NCBI RefSeq assembly: GCF_016907495.1
Contig: NZ_JAFBCC010000001.1
Span: 806,001-870,000 of the forward strand
Reading direction: 5' to 3'
DNA length: 64,000 nucleotides
Source of the DNA: Arthrobacter tumbae
GTDB taxonomy: Bacteria > Actinomycetota > Actinomycetes > Actinomycetales > Micrococcaceae
Positions within the stretch are counted from its first letter, which is position 1. Each line of letters starts with the position of its first letter. The translations under genes and the position numbers were made by a program. The notes under the pieces are model-generated. The model worked only from the letters and a program-made list of their open reading frames with translations, was not told the DNA's origin and did not search any database. Shown piece by piece: positions 31,390-40,467 of this stretch.

Positions 31390-33744
31390 GTGGCTGCCCA
31401 TGATTCCCTGATTCCGCTGCTCGGCGGTGGAGATCCCGAGCAGCTTGTTCATGTGAGGGAGCTTCCCGCCCGCGATGCGGTGCACAGTCCATGGCCGGCG
31501 TGGGTCCATCCCGAGGTGGTGGAGGCCTATCAGGCCCGGGGAATCGTAGAGCCGTGGAAGCACCAAAGTGCTGCGGCGGATGCCGCTCACGCAGGGTCTC
31601 ACGTGGTCATCGCCACGGGTACTGCCTCGGGCAAGTCGCTCAGCTACCAGCTGCCGGTCCTTGACGCCATCCACCGGTCGGCGCTTGAGGAGAAGGTGTC
31701 GCTTGAGCCGGCCGGCACCGTCGCACTGTATCTCTCGCCGACCAAAGCGCTGGCCGCTGACCAGCTGTCTGCCATCACTTCCCTTGGATTGGCCACGGTC
31801 CGCGCAGACACGTACGACGGCGACACCGACTCTGGCGCCCGCCGCTGGATCCGTGACCACGCCAACCTGGTTCTGGCGAACCCGGACATGCTTCACTACG
31901 GAATCCTGCCGAATCACGCGTGGTGGGCGCGGTTCTTCCGGCGTCTTACCTATGTGATCGTGGACGAAGCACACAGCTACCGCGGTGTCTTCGGATCCCA
32001 CGTCGCCAACCTGTTGCGGAGGCTTCGACGCGTCTGTGCCTACTACGGTGCGGAACCCGTCTTCATCGGAGCGTCAGCGACATCCGCCGCTCCCGCGGAG
32101 TCCTTCGGGAAGCTGATCGGCGCTCCGGTTCAAGCCTTCACCGAGGACACGTCGCCGCACGGGGCGACGACGGTGGCTTTCTGGGAGCCGCAGTTGACCG
32201 ATCTTCGGGGCGAGAACGGCGCCCGACAGCGCCGGACGGTCATTGCCGAGACCTCCGATCTACTGGCCAACCTGGTCTCGGCGCACGTTCGGACCATCGC
32301 CTTCATCAAGTCGCGCCGGGGAGCCGAGAGCATCGCGGCGAACACCAAGCGGCTGCTCAGCGAAGTGGATCCCACGCTGCCGGGGCGCGTCGCGGCCTAT
32401 CGGTCGGGGTACCTGCCCGAGGAGCGCCGCCAGTTGGAGGGTGCGCTGCGGTCCGGCCGGTTGCTGGGTGTGGCGAGTACATCCGCACTGGAGCTGGGAA
32501 TCGACATTTCGGGTCTGGATGCCGTCCTTGTGGCCGGCTGGCCGGGCACCCGTGCATCCCTGCTGCAGCAGATCGGCCGGGCCGGACGATCGGGTCAGGA
32601 CGCACTCGCCGCCTTCGTGGCCAGTGACGATCCGCTGGACACCTATCTGGTGCACCACCCCGAGGCGGTGTTCGACGTGGGCGTTGAGGCAACGGTGTTT
32701 GATCCCGCCAACCCCTACGTTCTGGGGCCGCACCTCTGTGCGGCAGCGGCGGAGCTGCCGCTGACGATTGAGGACCTTCCCCTCTTCGGGGATACCGCAC
32801 CGGCGCTAATGGACAAGCTGGTGGACCAGGGGCTGCTGCGCAACCGCCCGGCAGGGTGGTTCTGGACACACCCGCAGAGTGCCGCAGGCATGGTGAACCT
32901 GCGGGCGGACGGCGGCGGTCCGATCAATATTATCGAGAGTGAAACCGGCACCGTTCTTGGAACCATGGATTCACCGCAGAGCCACTATCAGGCTCACACG
33001 GGCGCGGTCTATGTGCATCAGGGCCAGAGCTACGTGGTGGAGGAACTGAACGAGCAGGAGCACTGCGCCATCGTCAGTCGGTCCAATCCCGACTACTACA
33101 CGCAGGCTCGCGACGTCACGCAGATTGAGGTGATTTCCGAGCTGCGCAACGTGCCGTGGGGCCCCATCCGGGTGTGTTTCGGGGAGGTCAAGGTGACCAC
33201 CCAGGTGATCTCCTTCCAGCGCAAGGCATTTGTCTCGAACGAGATCCTCGGGGAGGAACCGCTGGAGCTTGGTGCGCGGGATCTCTTCACGAAGAGCGTC
33301 TGGTTCGAGTGCGATAACCGCTTGCTTGAGAGCAGCGGGATCAGCGTGGCTGATCTGCCCGGCGCTCTTCATGCCGCTGAGCATGCCGCGATTGGGCTGC
33401 TGCCGCTGGTCGCGTCGAGCGACCGATGGGACATCGGCGGAGTGTCGACGGCGCTCCATGCGGATACCGGGCTCCCCACCATCTTCGTTTACGACGGCCA
33501 CCCCGGCGGCGCGGGCTTCGCTGAGCGGGGTTTTGAGGCGGCGAAGACGTGGCTCAGTGCCACAGCGGAGGCGATCCGCTCGTGTGAGTGCAACACAGGC
33601 TGCCCCTCCTGCGTTCAGTCGCCCAAGTGTGGCAACCGCAACAACCCGCTGAGCAAGAACGGCGCGCTTACCCTGCTCACCATGCTGCTGGCGCAGGCTC
33701 CGGACGGGGAGCCTGCGCCAGGCAAAAACATGTCGGACGGGTAA
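31390..33744 (+). CDS. DEAD/DEAH-box helicase with DUF1998 (MrfA/Hrq1-like)
   Basis: 784-residue superfamily 2 helicase. RecA domain 1 has Walker A ATGTASGKS and the DEAH box VDEAHSY; domain 2 has SALELGIDISGLDAV and QQIGRAGRSG. The DUF1998 region (about 640-760) carries the metal-binding cysteine set CECNTGCPSCVQSPKCG. MrfA of Bacillus repairs mitomycin-type DNA damage and yeast Hrq1 works on crosslinks, so a DNA repair role is likely. Start is a GTG at 31390. It is convergent with the tad cluster, 11 bases apart. Confidence 0.93.
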   Translation: MAAHDSLIPLLGGGDPEQLVHVRELPARDAVHSPWPAWVHPEVVEAYQARGIVEPWKHQSAAADAAHAGSHVVIATGTASGKSLSYQLPVLDAIHRSALEEKVSLEPAGTVALYLSPTKALAADQLSAITSLGLATVRADTYDGDTDSGARRWIRDHANLVLANPDMLHYGILPNHAWWARFFRRLTYVIVDEAHSYRGVFGSHVANLLRRLRRVCAYYGAEPVFIGASATSAAPAESFGKLIGAPVQAFTEDTSPHGATTVAFWEPQLTDLRGENGARQRRTVIAETSDLLANLVSAHVRTIAFIKSRRGAESIAANTKRLLSEVDPTLPGRVAAYRSGYLPEERRQLEGALRSGRLLGVASTSALELGIDISGLDAVLVAGWPGTRASLLQQIGRAGRSGQDALAAFVASDDPLDTYLVHHPEAVFDVGVEATVFDPANPYVLGPHLCAAAAELPLTIEDLPLFGDTAPALMDKLVDQGLLRNRPAGWFWTHPQSAAGMVNLRADGGGPINIIESETGTVLGTMDSPQSHYQAHTGAVYVHQGQSYVVEELNEQEHCAIVSRSNPDYYTQARDVTQIEVISELRNVPWGPIRVCFGEVKVTTQVISFQRKAFVSNEILGEEPLELGARDLFTKSVWFECDNRLLESSGISVADLPGALHAAEHAAIGLLPLVASSDRWDIGGVSTALHADTGLPTIFVYDGHPGGAGFAERGFEAAKTWLSATAEAIRSCECNTGCPSCVQSPKCGNRNNPLSKNGALTLLTMLLAQAPDGEPAPGKNMSDG

Positions 33745-33755
33745 TCCTCCTTCCG

Positions 33756-34127
33756 CTAGGGGTCTGGTGACGGTGGACCGGCTCGGGCCTGTCCCGTTGC
33801 CGGGGGAAGCGCAGGAATGGAATCGACCTCGGTGGAAACCTGAACGATGTGTCCTGATTCTCCCTCGATCGAGCACCCTGTCAGCCGGGCGTCCTGAAGG
33901 GAAGCGACCTCGGAGGCTACCGCGCAGGGGCTTCCGTCGCGGAGCCCTCGTGCAGCGTCAGCCCCCGCGAGTGCGGAAAGGTCCGCGGCCGTTGCTGCCC
34001 TCAAGGCTGCCACGGACGCCTGCGCGAACAGGACAACAACTGAGAGCAGCAGCAGGGCGGCCAGGGCGACGCCGGTCATCAAAGCGGTGCCGGCTCCTGA
34101 TTCCTTGTCCGGTTCGATGCCCTTCAT
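33756..34127 (-). CDS. Rv3654c family TadE-like secretion protein
   Basis: 123 residues. One N-terminal membrane segment (about 17-40) after ESGAGTALMTGVALAALL, then a small extracellular domain with a cysteine pair. It is the last gene of the tad operon, like Rv3654c in Mtb. The ATG overlaps the previous stop by four bases. Minor pilin-like or assembly function is inferred from position. Confidence 0.88.
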   Translation of the reverse strand: MKGIEPDKESGAGTALMTGVALAALLLLSVVVLFAQASVAALRAATAADLSALAGADAARGLRDGSPCAVASEVASLQDARLTGCSIEGESGHIVQVSTEVDSIPALPPATGQARAGPPSPDP

Positions 34128-34492
34128 TCCTGCTCCGGCAGGGCGACCGCGCGGGCTGAGAGGTTGACGTCGAGCAACTCCAGCACGGGCACATCCACCG
34201 TGGTCTCGACGGTGACGGCACTATAGGAGCCGTTGGACTGGATCGCGATAGTCGCCTGCTCGCCTGCAATCCGCCGAACTGTGCCCTCGACGACGGCCGA
34301 CGACTCGCCCCGCATGATCTCGCGTGCCCCTGCCCTCGCCGCTTCCTCGATCCGCAGCTGAGACAAGCCGAGTGCAGCAGCAGCGAGAACTACGGCCAGG
34401 ACCACCACTACTGCCGGGAGTGCTACTGCCACCTCCGCCGTCACAGCTCCTGCGTCCCTGCGCTGCGCTACCCGCGGTCCAGTCCGTTCCAC
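34124..34492 (-). CDS. TadE family pilus assembly protein (minor pilin-like)
   Basis: 122 residues. RDAGAVTAEVAVALPAVVVVL is the class III pilin-like cleavage and membrane region of TadE: Gly-Ala before a Glu five residues into a hydrophobic helix. I start it at the GTG 34492, five bases after the pilin stop; the longer open frame to 34738 overlaps the pilin gene. No strong ribosome site is visible, so coupling to the pilin gene is likely. Confidence 0.87.
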   Translation of the reverse strand: MERTGPRVAQRRDAGAVTAEVAVALPAVVVVLAVVLAAAALGLSQLRIEEAARAGAREIMRGESSAVVEGTVRRIAGEQATIAIQSNGSYSAVTVETTVDVPVLELLDVNLSARAVALPEQE

Positions 34493-34497
34493 CCCCG

Positions 34498-34824
34498 TCA
34501 GCCGAAGCTGAGGGCGTTGGTGATCAGCGACATGAGCATTCCGCGGATCTCCCCACTGGAAAGGACTGCGACCAGAAGTGCCGCGAACCCCACAGCGGCC
34601 AGTGTGGCGATCGCGTACTCGGCGGTGGCCAGCCCTGCCTCGGACCGCATCAGCGCACGCCTTGTCCGGCGGTTGGTCCTGACGGGCTCGGGCCGCAGGG
34701 GCGTCACGGTGGCAAGTGGCCTCGCTTCCCCGGAGCATTCCTGCGGGTCCCCGGACCGGGCTGTTGCCGCGGTGTGAGTTGTTGCTGCGGTGTGGGCTGT
34801 TGCTGCGGTGGTGGAACCTGTCAT
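34498..34824 (-). CDS. DUF4244 family Flp-like pilin
   Basis: 108 residues. The core MRSEAGLATAEYAIATLAAVGFAALLVAVLS is, in pieces, an Flp-type prepilin: Gly-Leu-Ala-Thr with Glu (ATAEY) and a single hydrophobic helix, the actinobacterial counterpart of the Flp major pilin (Rv3656c). The first 58 residues are a long hydrophilic leader with three TAATxH repeats. AAGGAG six bases before the ATG fixes the start. Between it and the tadC-like stop are 225 bases without a convincing gene, longer than other gaps in the operon, possibly with its own promoter. Confidence 0.88.
   Translation of the reverse strand: MTGSTTAATAHTAATTHTAATARSGDPQECSGEARPLATVTPLRPEPVRTNRRTRRALMRSEAGLATAEYAIATLAAVGFAALLVAVLSSGEIRGMLMSLITNALSFG
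34763..34816. repeat. 18-base tandem repeat at the 5' end of the pilin gene
   Basis: Three units of GTTGCYGCGGTGTGRGYT (last degenerate) encode TAATAH, TAATTH, TAATAR in the pilin leader. Unit length keeps the frame. Confidence 0.8.
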
Positions 34825-35049
34825 GACGACTCCTTGGTTGATGGTTCTTCCGGTTGATCCTGACTGACGATTCAGCGGGTGCTGAACCGTTCGGACCGCT
34901 TCAGCGGCTGATTCGAGTCTTTCGCGCTGCCCGTCGGCCGGCCCATGAAGATGCCGGTAAGTGGAAAAGTGCAGCACTACCCTTCCGTTGTGGAGCACGA
35001 GACGAGCGGCGTGCGAGCGGTGGCCATGGCGATGGCGGTGAGCACACTG

Positions 35050-35613
35050 CTACGTGAAGGCCGGAAAGAGGCCCACCAGAATGGGAATGACGCCGAGGCA
35101 GACGAACGCCGGGAGGGAGCAGAGTCCGAGTGGCACAACGAGCCGCACGCCGAGAGCAGCGGCTCGCTGCTCTGCTTCCCGGTTTCTCCTCCGTCTGAAC
35201 TGTGCAGCGTGCGCGGTGACCACAGCGGCCGACGGCGCCCCTGTTGTTCCGGCGAACCGTAGGGCATCTCCCAGTTCCTGGGCTGCCTTCACATCTTTCG
35301 TATGCGGGACTGCTGCCCACGCAACGTCCCAGGAGGCACCCAGATCCAGCGCAGTCTTGACGGCACTGAGGGAAGCGCCCACGGGGGCTGATGCCGACCG
35401 CGCAAGGACGTCGAGACCGCGGTCCAGCGATGAGCCGGCAGCAAGCATGGACGCCATCAGGTCCATCATCAGTGCTGGATCTTCCAGCCCGTCATCCTGA
35501 AGCCCGGCCACGTCTCCCTGTGCCACGCCCGGTGGAAGGGCACTCAGAGGCGGCGATCGATGGAGAACCCAGCAAGCAGCAAAGAGAAGCGCAGCGATCA
35601 GTGCACCGGTCAT
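35050..35613 (-). CDS. TadC-like type II secretion system F-domain protein
   Basis: 187 residues. Membrane platform protein of the tad apparatus with a T2SF/GspF domain (MDLMASMLAAGSSLDRGLDVLA) between one N-terminal and two C-terminal membrane segments. The ATG at 35613 overlaps the tadB-like stop (ATGA). Its first 17 residues (MTGALIAALLFAACWVL) nearly repeat those of the upstream TadB-like protein, suggesting duplication. Confidence 0.88.
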   Translation of the reverse strand: MTGALIAALLFAACWVLHRSPPLSALPPGVAQGDVAGLQDDGLEDPALMMDLMASMLAAGSSLDRGLDVLARSASAPVGASLSAVKTALDLGASWDVAWAAVPHTKDVKAAQELGDALRFAGTTGAPSAAVVTAHAAQFRRRRNREAEQRAAALGVRLVVPLGLCSLPAFVCLGVIPILVGLFPAFT

Positions 35614-36335
35614 GTGCGATCGCCCGCCGCCGCCCGCACCAGCCTGCTCGACCAGATCCTGCCGATAACCATGAGTACAAAACCTGCACACAGTGCGGCG
35701 ATGCCCGGCGCCGAACCGAGAAGGACAGCGAGGGGATCCACTCCTATCAGATAGCCCACCGCCAATCCGAACAGCGGAAGCCAGGAAAGCAGGCGGACCG
35801 TAGCCCTGGGTCCGGCGAGTGCCGTATCGCGGGCAGCATCAGAGTCGAGCCACGATTCGCGCTGCACCGCATAGCGGGCAAGGACGGCGGCGAGGGGTGC
35901 ACCACTGCGCTCGGCGACCTCAAAGCAGGCAGCCAGGTCCTGCCAGAGTGGCCGCAACGCCGGATCCCTGGTGCGGGTTGCTGCCTCCCGCAAAACCTCC
36001 GGAACGCTGAGTCCGAGCTGTGCAGCCTGATGGGCGGAACTCAGCGCGGGCCTTGCTGCTGACGAGAACGCGGTTCCGGTACTGCCGCCATGCACGCTGA
36101 GCGCGTCTCCCCACAGCTGGGATGGCGTCCGTCCTGCCTGGAGCAGGCCGGTCAATTGATGGACGAACAGTGGGATTTCGTGTGGGTCAGTCTTCATTGG
36201 GCGCCTCGGGAAGAGGGCCGGAAGGGCAATGGGAAGGTTCCGGTGCAGCCGATCCGCGCTGCGCGGCGAGCGGCGGGGAAACGCCAGGACCCAGCACGCG
36301 GCAAAGAGCAGGCAGGCAACGAGCGCTCCGCTCAT
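35610..36335 (-). CDS. TadB-like type II secretion system F-domain protein
   Basis: 241 residues. The second GspF-type platform subunit: N-terminal segment MSGALVACLLFAACWVL, a GspF domain (FVHQLTGLLQAGRTPSQLW ... EVAERSGAPLAAVLARYA) and two C-terminal membrane helices. It starts one base after the tadA stop and is coupled to the tadC-like gene by a four-base overlap. Confidence 0.9.
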   Translation of the reverse strand: MSGALVACLLFAACWVLAFPRRSPRSADRLHRNLPIALPALFPRRPMKTDPHEIPLFVHQLTGLLQAGRTPSQLWGDALSVHGGSTGTAFSSAARPALSSAHQAAQLGLSVPEVLREAATRTRDPALRPLWQDLAACFEVAERSGAPLAAVLARYAVQRESWLDSDAARDTALAGPRATVRLLSWLPLFGLAVGYLIGVDPLAVLLGSAPGIAALCAGFVLMVIGRIWSSRLVRAAAGDRT

Positions 36336-36336
36336 C

Positions 36337-37527
36337 TCAACGGCCCCGCTCGAGCTTCAGAGCCAGCGCCTCCCACGCCGGCCCGCGCTCCGATGCAGCT
36401 CCGTTTCGCGCGAGGGCAGTCCTCACCACCAGCTCACCATTCGCCGTCCTCTCAAGGACACCGATCTCGGAGACCGTGCGGCCGCTGCCTGCACGGATGA
36501 CGTGGACGACGACGTCGAGAGCATTGGCCGCCTGTTGCGCCAGTGGTTGCGCTTCCATCCCGGCGAGGGCTGCGAGCGCGGAAAGCCGGGCAGGGACGCT
36601 TGCCGCGGAATTCGCGTGGATTGTTCCACCGGCGCCATCGTGCCCCGTGTTCATCGCCGCCAGGAGTTCGCGCACTTCGGCGCCGCGGCACTCCCCGACG
36701 ATCAGCCTGTCCGGGCGCATTCGCAGCGCTTGACGAACCAGCTCGGCCAGGTCCACCGATCCGCTGCCTTCAAGGTTTCCGTGCCTGCTCTGAAGTCCGA
36801 CGGCATGGGGATGCGCAGGGCTGAGCTCAGCGGAATCCTCGACCGTGACCAGCCGTTCGTGGGACCCGCTGAGCGACAATAGGGCAGCGAGCAGGGTGGT
36901 CTTCCCCGTGCCGGTAGCGCCGCTGATCAAAAAGTTCAGACGCTTGCTCACGATCCCGCGCAGTGCTGCGGACATCTGCGCGTCCAGCGCGCCGGAGGAC
37001 ACCAGTTCATCGAAGGAAAAGTGCCGTTGCCGCTGGATACGGATGGAGAGCAACGTCCCCGTTGTGGAGAGCGGCGGGAGGACCGCGTGCACCCGGAACC
37101 GGTCCAGCCGCACGTCCACGCAGGGGTTGCCGTCGTCCAGCCTGCGCCCGCCGGCCGCGATCAGCCGTGTGGCGAGTGCCCGCACGTCAGCATCACTGGA
37201 GAAGGTGAGGTCGGTGCGTTGCAAATTACCGCCGCTGTCCACCCAGACTGCGCCCGGCCCGTTGACGAGAATGTCGGTCACCGCCGGATCTTCCGCCAAC
37301 CGTTGCAACGGACCGAGCCCCTGCAACTCCGCGCGGACGCGGTCGAGGGTACGGAAGGCACCCTCCGACCCCAGCAGCCGTCCGGTCGACTGAACTGCGG
37401 CGGCGAGCCTGGCTCCGGTGACGGGCTCTGCTTCGTTGAGCACGACGTCCCGTACCTGCGCGACCATGGCGGCGTCCGCCGGCAGGGCATCCGGACGGGC
37501 ACGGCGGGCTCTGATGTGCTGGTTCAT
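36337..37527 (-). CDS. tadA: TadA/CpaF secretion ATPase
   Basis: 396-residue hexameric ATPase of the type IV/tad pilus family. Motifs are Walker A GATGTGKTTLL, the Asp box (VEDSAEL), Walker B region RPDRLIVGECRGAEV, and the His box GTIHANS. It powers assembly of the pilin encoded downstream. The start ATG overlaps the tadZ-like stop by four bases. Confidence 0.94.
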   Translation of the reverse strand: MNQHIRARRARPDALPADAAMVAQVRDVVLNEAEPVTGARLAAAVQSTGRLLGSEGAFRTLDRVRAELQGLGPLQRLAEDPAVTDILVNGPGAVWVDSGGNLQRTDLTFSSDADVRALATRLIAAGGRRLDDGNPCVDVRLDRFRVHAVLPPLSTTGTLLSIRIQRQRHFSFDELVSSGALDAQMSAALRGIVSKRLNFLISGATGTGKTTLLAALLSLSGSHERLVTVEDSAELSPAHPHAVGLQSRHGNLEGSGSVDLAELVRQALRMRPDRLIVGECRGAEVRELLAAMNTGHDGAGGTIHANSAASVPARLSALAALAGMEAQPLAQQAANALDVVVHVIRAGSGRTVSEIGVLERTANGELVVRTALARNGAASERGPAWEALALKLERGR

Positions 37528-38591
37528 GCGACCGCCTTCAGCGGTCCGGGAAGCACAGCGCCGAGGACCGAGCGGCCGAACGAGCGAACGGCACGGTGGC
37601 GTGCCAGATCCAGAACCCTTCCCTGGTTTTCGCTGCCCACGGCGGCGCGAAGGTAGGGCAGATAGCCCGCGTTCGGCACGCCAACGGCATCTGCCACCCG
37701 ATCCGGGTCGAGGTCCGGGCCCAGCGGCCCCCGGACGAGAGCCCGCACGGGCAACGGCTGCAGCTGCGCCACCAGCGCGCGGGCAGCCGAAATAGCCCGG
37801 ACACGACCGGGTACAACAATGAGGACACTGTCACAGTAGGGAAGCAGTGATCCGTCAGCCGACCATCCTCGCGCCACATCGACCACCGTCAGCTTGAACG
37901 CTCCCCGCGCCGCCTCCATGATGGGCGGCACCGCCGCTGATGCCAGGATGCCCGGCGCAGGTGGTTCGGTGCCCATGGACAGTAGCGAGAAGCCGCCGAG
38001 TGACGGCAGAGCATGAATCAGCTGCTCCGGGTTCAAGGTCCCGCGTACTTCCCCAAGGTCCGGCCACCGTACGCCGGGCACCGACTCGCCGCCGAGGGAG
38101 AGCTCGAGCCCACCACCGAACGGATCACCGTCCACGAGTAGCGGGTTCAGGTCCCGTGACACCGCGGAAGCAGCAAGCAAGGCGCTAATGGTGCTCACGC
38201 CTGTTCCTCCGACGGCACCCAGAACACCGACGACCGTCCCCTCATCACGGACACGCTGCAGCATACCCAGGTGCTCAGCGAGCCACCCGGCAGCATGAGG
38301 AAGGATGGCCACCCGATCGGCATTGCACCGCGAAGCTGCCGTCCACGCTGCGGCCTCATCACTGTCAAGACCGACGATGATCACGGCGCAACCGGAGACA
38401 GTGTGCCGCGCATTGTCGCTGTCCAGCAGCGCGACGGCGGGACGTAACGCCAGCGCCTCGCTCACCGTGGAAGCGCTCGCGAGGGCGAGACCCGCAGCAA
38501 CCGCCACCCGCGCCACTTCATCGCGGATGCGTTGTGAGGAGGTGACCAGCACGACGGCGGCCGATTCAGCGGCCGGGATCCAGGAAGACAT
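37524..38591 (-). CDS. TadZ/CpaE-like (Ssd) ATPase, first gene of the tad operon
   Basis: 355 residues. A receiver-like N-terminal domain without the phosphoacceptor set (VVLVTSSQRIRDEVARVA) is followed by a MinD/ParA-like domain with the deviant Walker A GAVGGTGVSTISALLA, in which the usual first Lys is Gly and the second Lys is Val, so ATP hydrolysis may be lost. TadZ/CpaE proteins place the tad machine; the Mtb homologue Rv3660c (Ssd) affects septum formation. The start at 38591 begins MSSWIPAAESAAVV. Confidence 0.9.
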   Translation of the reverse strand: MSSWIPAAESAAVVLVTSSQRIRDEVARVAVAAGLALASASTVSEALALRPAVALLDSDNARHTVSGCAVIIVGLDSDEAAAWTAASRCNADRVAILPHAAGWLAEHLGMLQRVRDEGTVVGVLGAVGGTGVSTISALLAASAVSRDLNPLLVDGDPFGGGLELSLGGESVPGVRWPDLGEVRGTLNPEQLIHALPSLGGFSLLSMGTEPPAPGILASAAVPPIMEAARGAFKLTVVDVARGWSADGSLLPYCDSVLIVVPGRVRAISAARALVAQLQPLPVRALVRGPLGPDLDPDRVADAVGVPNAGYLPYLRAAVGSENQGRVLDLARHRAVRSFGRSVLGAVLPGPLKAVA

Positions 38592-38760
38592 ACGGCCAGC
38601 CTGCTCCCAAGAGTCCACCGAATGCGGCCCGTGGCGGCGTATGTGGATATCTTCAGCAGAAGTGCAGGAGTTGTGCGACCTGCCGCCGTCTTTCGGTGGA
38701 CAACACAAGCAGTGGCGAGCGAAGCAGTAGAGACCGAAGCAGTGGGCAACAATAGGAGAC

Positions 38761-40467
38761 GTGTATATCGTCCTTGCACCGCCGTCGAGCGGGCAGCGCA
38801 TGAGCGGAGTGGACGATGCCCAGGCAGCGTTTGTGCCGGTGGACTCAGCGGGAGCACCCACGGCAGACGCCGTCGTTGTTCCGCTAGCGCAGCTCGGTGA
38901 GACTGTACGGGAACTGGAGCGGCCAGGGGTCCGCTGGGTGTGGGACGGCACCCGCGCCTGGTACCCGCGCCTGCTCGCTGCCGGCGTCACCGTTGAGCGT
39001 TGCCACGACGTCGCGCTCAGCCGGGAGATCCTTCGCCACTCCCCCTCCTGCGCAGGAACGGAATACGGGAGCCACCTGCAGTTCCGCCCCGATGAGGCCG
39101 AGGATGCCAACCCCGCCCGGGCTCTACCGCCGGTGGCAGCGTCGCCGCTTCAGGGCAGCCTGTTCGAGGCGGCACAGCCTGCCAGCGGCGCTGATGCACT
39201 TCAGGTAGTGGCAGAATTCGCTGCGCAACAGCAGGCGCTCAAAAACAGCGACCGCCCAGCGCAGTTGGCCCTGCTGGTCGCAGCGGAGTCCGCCGGTGCC
39301 CTGGTCGCCGCCGAGATGGAGTTCCACGGCATTCCGTGGCGCGCCGACCTGCACGATGAGCTGCTCACCTCCCAGCTCGGGCCCCGACCGCGGGAAGGCC
39401 ACCGCCCTGCGGAGCTTGAGCGCCTGGCGGGTGAGCTGCGCGCGGCTCTCGACAACCCCCGGTTCAACCCGGATTCCCCGCAGGAGCTGCTGCGTGCGTT
39501 GCACCGGGCGGGCATCGAGGTGTCCTCGACGAGGTCCTGGGAACTCCAGCGCCACTCTCATCCCGCCATTGCGCCGCTGCTGAAGTACAAGAAGCTCTCC
39601 CGCCTCCTCACCGCCAATGGCTGGACCTGGCTGGATACCTGGGTACATGGCGGCAGGTTCCGTCCCGAGTACATTGTGGGTGGCAGCATGTCCGGACGCT
39701 GGGCGTCCAACGGCGGCGGCGCCCTGCAGATCCCGCATCAGGTGCGTGATGCCGTCCGGCCGGACCCAGGCCACGTACTGATTGTTGCTGATGCCGCACA
39801 ACTTGAACCACGGGTCCTTGCTGCGCTGGGCAGGGATTCCGCGCTGGCGACGGCCGGCCGCGGGCTGGACCTGTATCAGGGCATTGCGGACCAGGGCTTC
39901 GGCGGCGACCGCGCCAAGGCCAAGGTCGCAATGCTCGGAGCCATGTACGGCGCCACCACCGGCGAATCCGGCCGTCTGATGCCCCAGCTGACCCGCACCT
40001 ATCCGCAGGCGATCTCCGTGGTCGAGGCGGCGGCACGCACCGGTGAGGCGGGCGGCGTCGTCGCAAGTTTCCTCGGCCGGGGCTGCCCTCCGCCGTCGGA
40101 ACGGTGGCTCGCAGCGCAGCGCACCAGCAGCGCCGCCGAGCAGCAACGTGCCGATTCCCTTGCCCGCTCACGCGGCCGCTTCACACGCAACTTCGTGGTC
40201 CAGGCCACTGCCGCGGAATGGGCGCTGTGCTGGCTGGCAGAATTACGACGCCGGTTGCGCGCCGACACTCCCGACTACGCCGGTGCGCACATCGTCTTCT
40301 TCCTGCATGACGAGGTGATGCTCCATGTCCCGGCCGAGCTGACCGATCAGGTAGCTGCCATGGTCACCGAGGCCGCACGGTCCGCCGCACACCTGATGTT
40401 CGGCCAGATCCCAGTGGAGTTCCCCGTGAATGTTGTGGTGGTGGACTCCTACGCCGACGCGAAGTAA
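38761..40467 (+). CDS. Family-A DNA polymerase with degenerate 3'-5' exonuclease region
   Basis: 568 residues. The polymerase domain (about 200-568) shows motif A VADAAQLEPRVLAAL, the O-helix RAKAKVAMLGAMYG and motif C FLHDEVMLH. The residue equivalent to Taq Phe667/Klenow Phe762 is Leu here. The N-terminal 190 residues resemble an exonuclease fold (VRWVWDGTRAWYPRLLAAG) but no DxE metal triad is visible. It is annotated in actinobacteria as bifunctional exonuclease/polymerase. It is distinct from full-length PolA; the role is unknown, perhaps repair or damage tolerance. Start is a GTG at 38761 after TAGGAG; spacing is short. Confidence 0.88.
   Translation: MYIVLAPPSSGQRMSGVDDAQAAFVPVDSAGAPTADAVVVPLAQLGETVRELERPGVRWVWDGTRAWYPRLLAAGVTVERCHDVALSREILRHSPSCAGTEYGSHLQFRPDEAEDANPARALPPVAASPLQGSLFEAAQPASGADALQVVAEFAAQQQALKNSDRPAQLALLVAAESAGALVAAEMEFHGIPWRADLHDELLTSQLGPRPREGHRPAELERLAGELRAALDNPRFNPDSPQELLRALHRAGIEVSSTRSWELQRHSHPAIAPLLKYKKLSRLLTANGWTWLDTWVHGGRFRPEYIVGGSMSGRWASNGGGALQIPHQVRDAVRPDPGHVLIVADAAQLEPRVLAALGRDSALATAGRGLDLYQGIADQGFGGDRAKAKVAMLGAMYGATTGESGRLMPQLTRTYPQAISVVEAAARTGEAGGVVASFLGRGCPPPSERWLAAQRTSSAAEQQRADSLARSRGRFTRNFVVQATAAEWALCWLAELRRRLRADTPDYAGAHIVFFLHDEVMLHVPAELTDQVAAMVTEAARSAAHLMFGQIPVEFPVNVVVVDSYADAK

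Noticed and set aside
34493-34738. Upstream extension of the TadE gene
   Set aside because: It is antiphase to the DUF4244 pilin gene and Arg/His-rich; the GTG at 34492 follows the pilin stop.
34825-35049. Possible extra small pilin gene in the tad operon gap
   Set aside because: The only minus-strand ORF (about 24 codons) lacks a hydrophobic helix; I see nothing convincing there.
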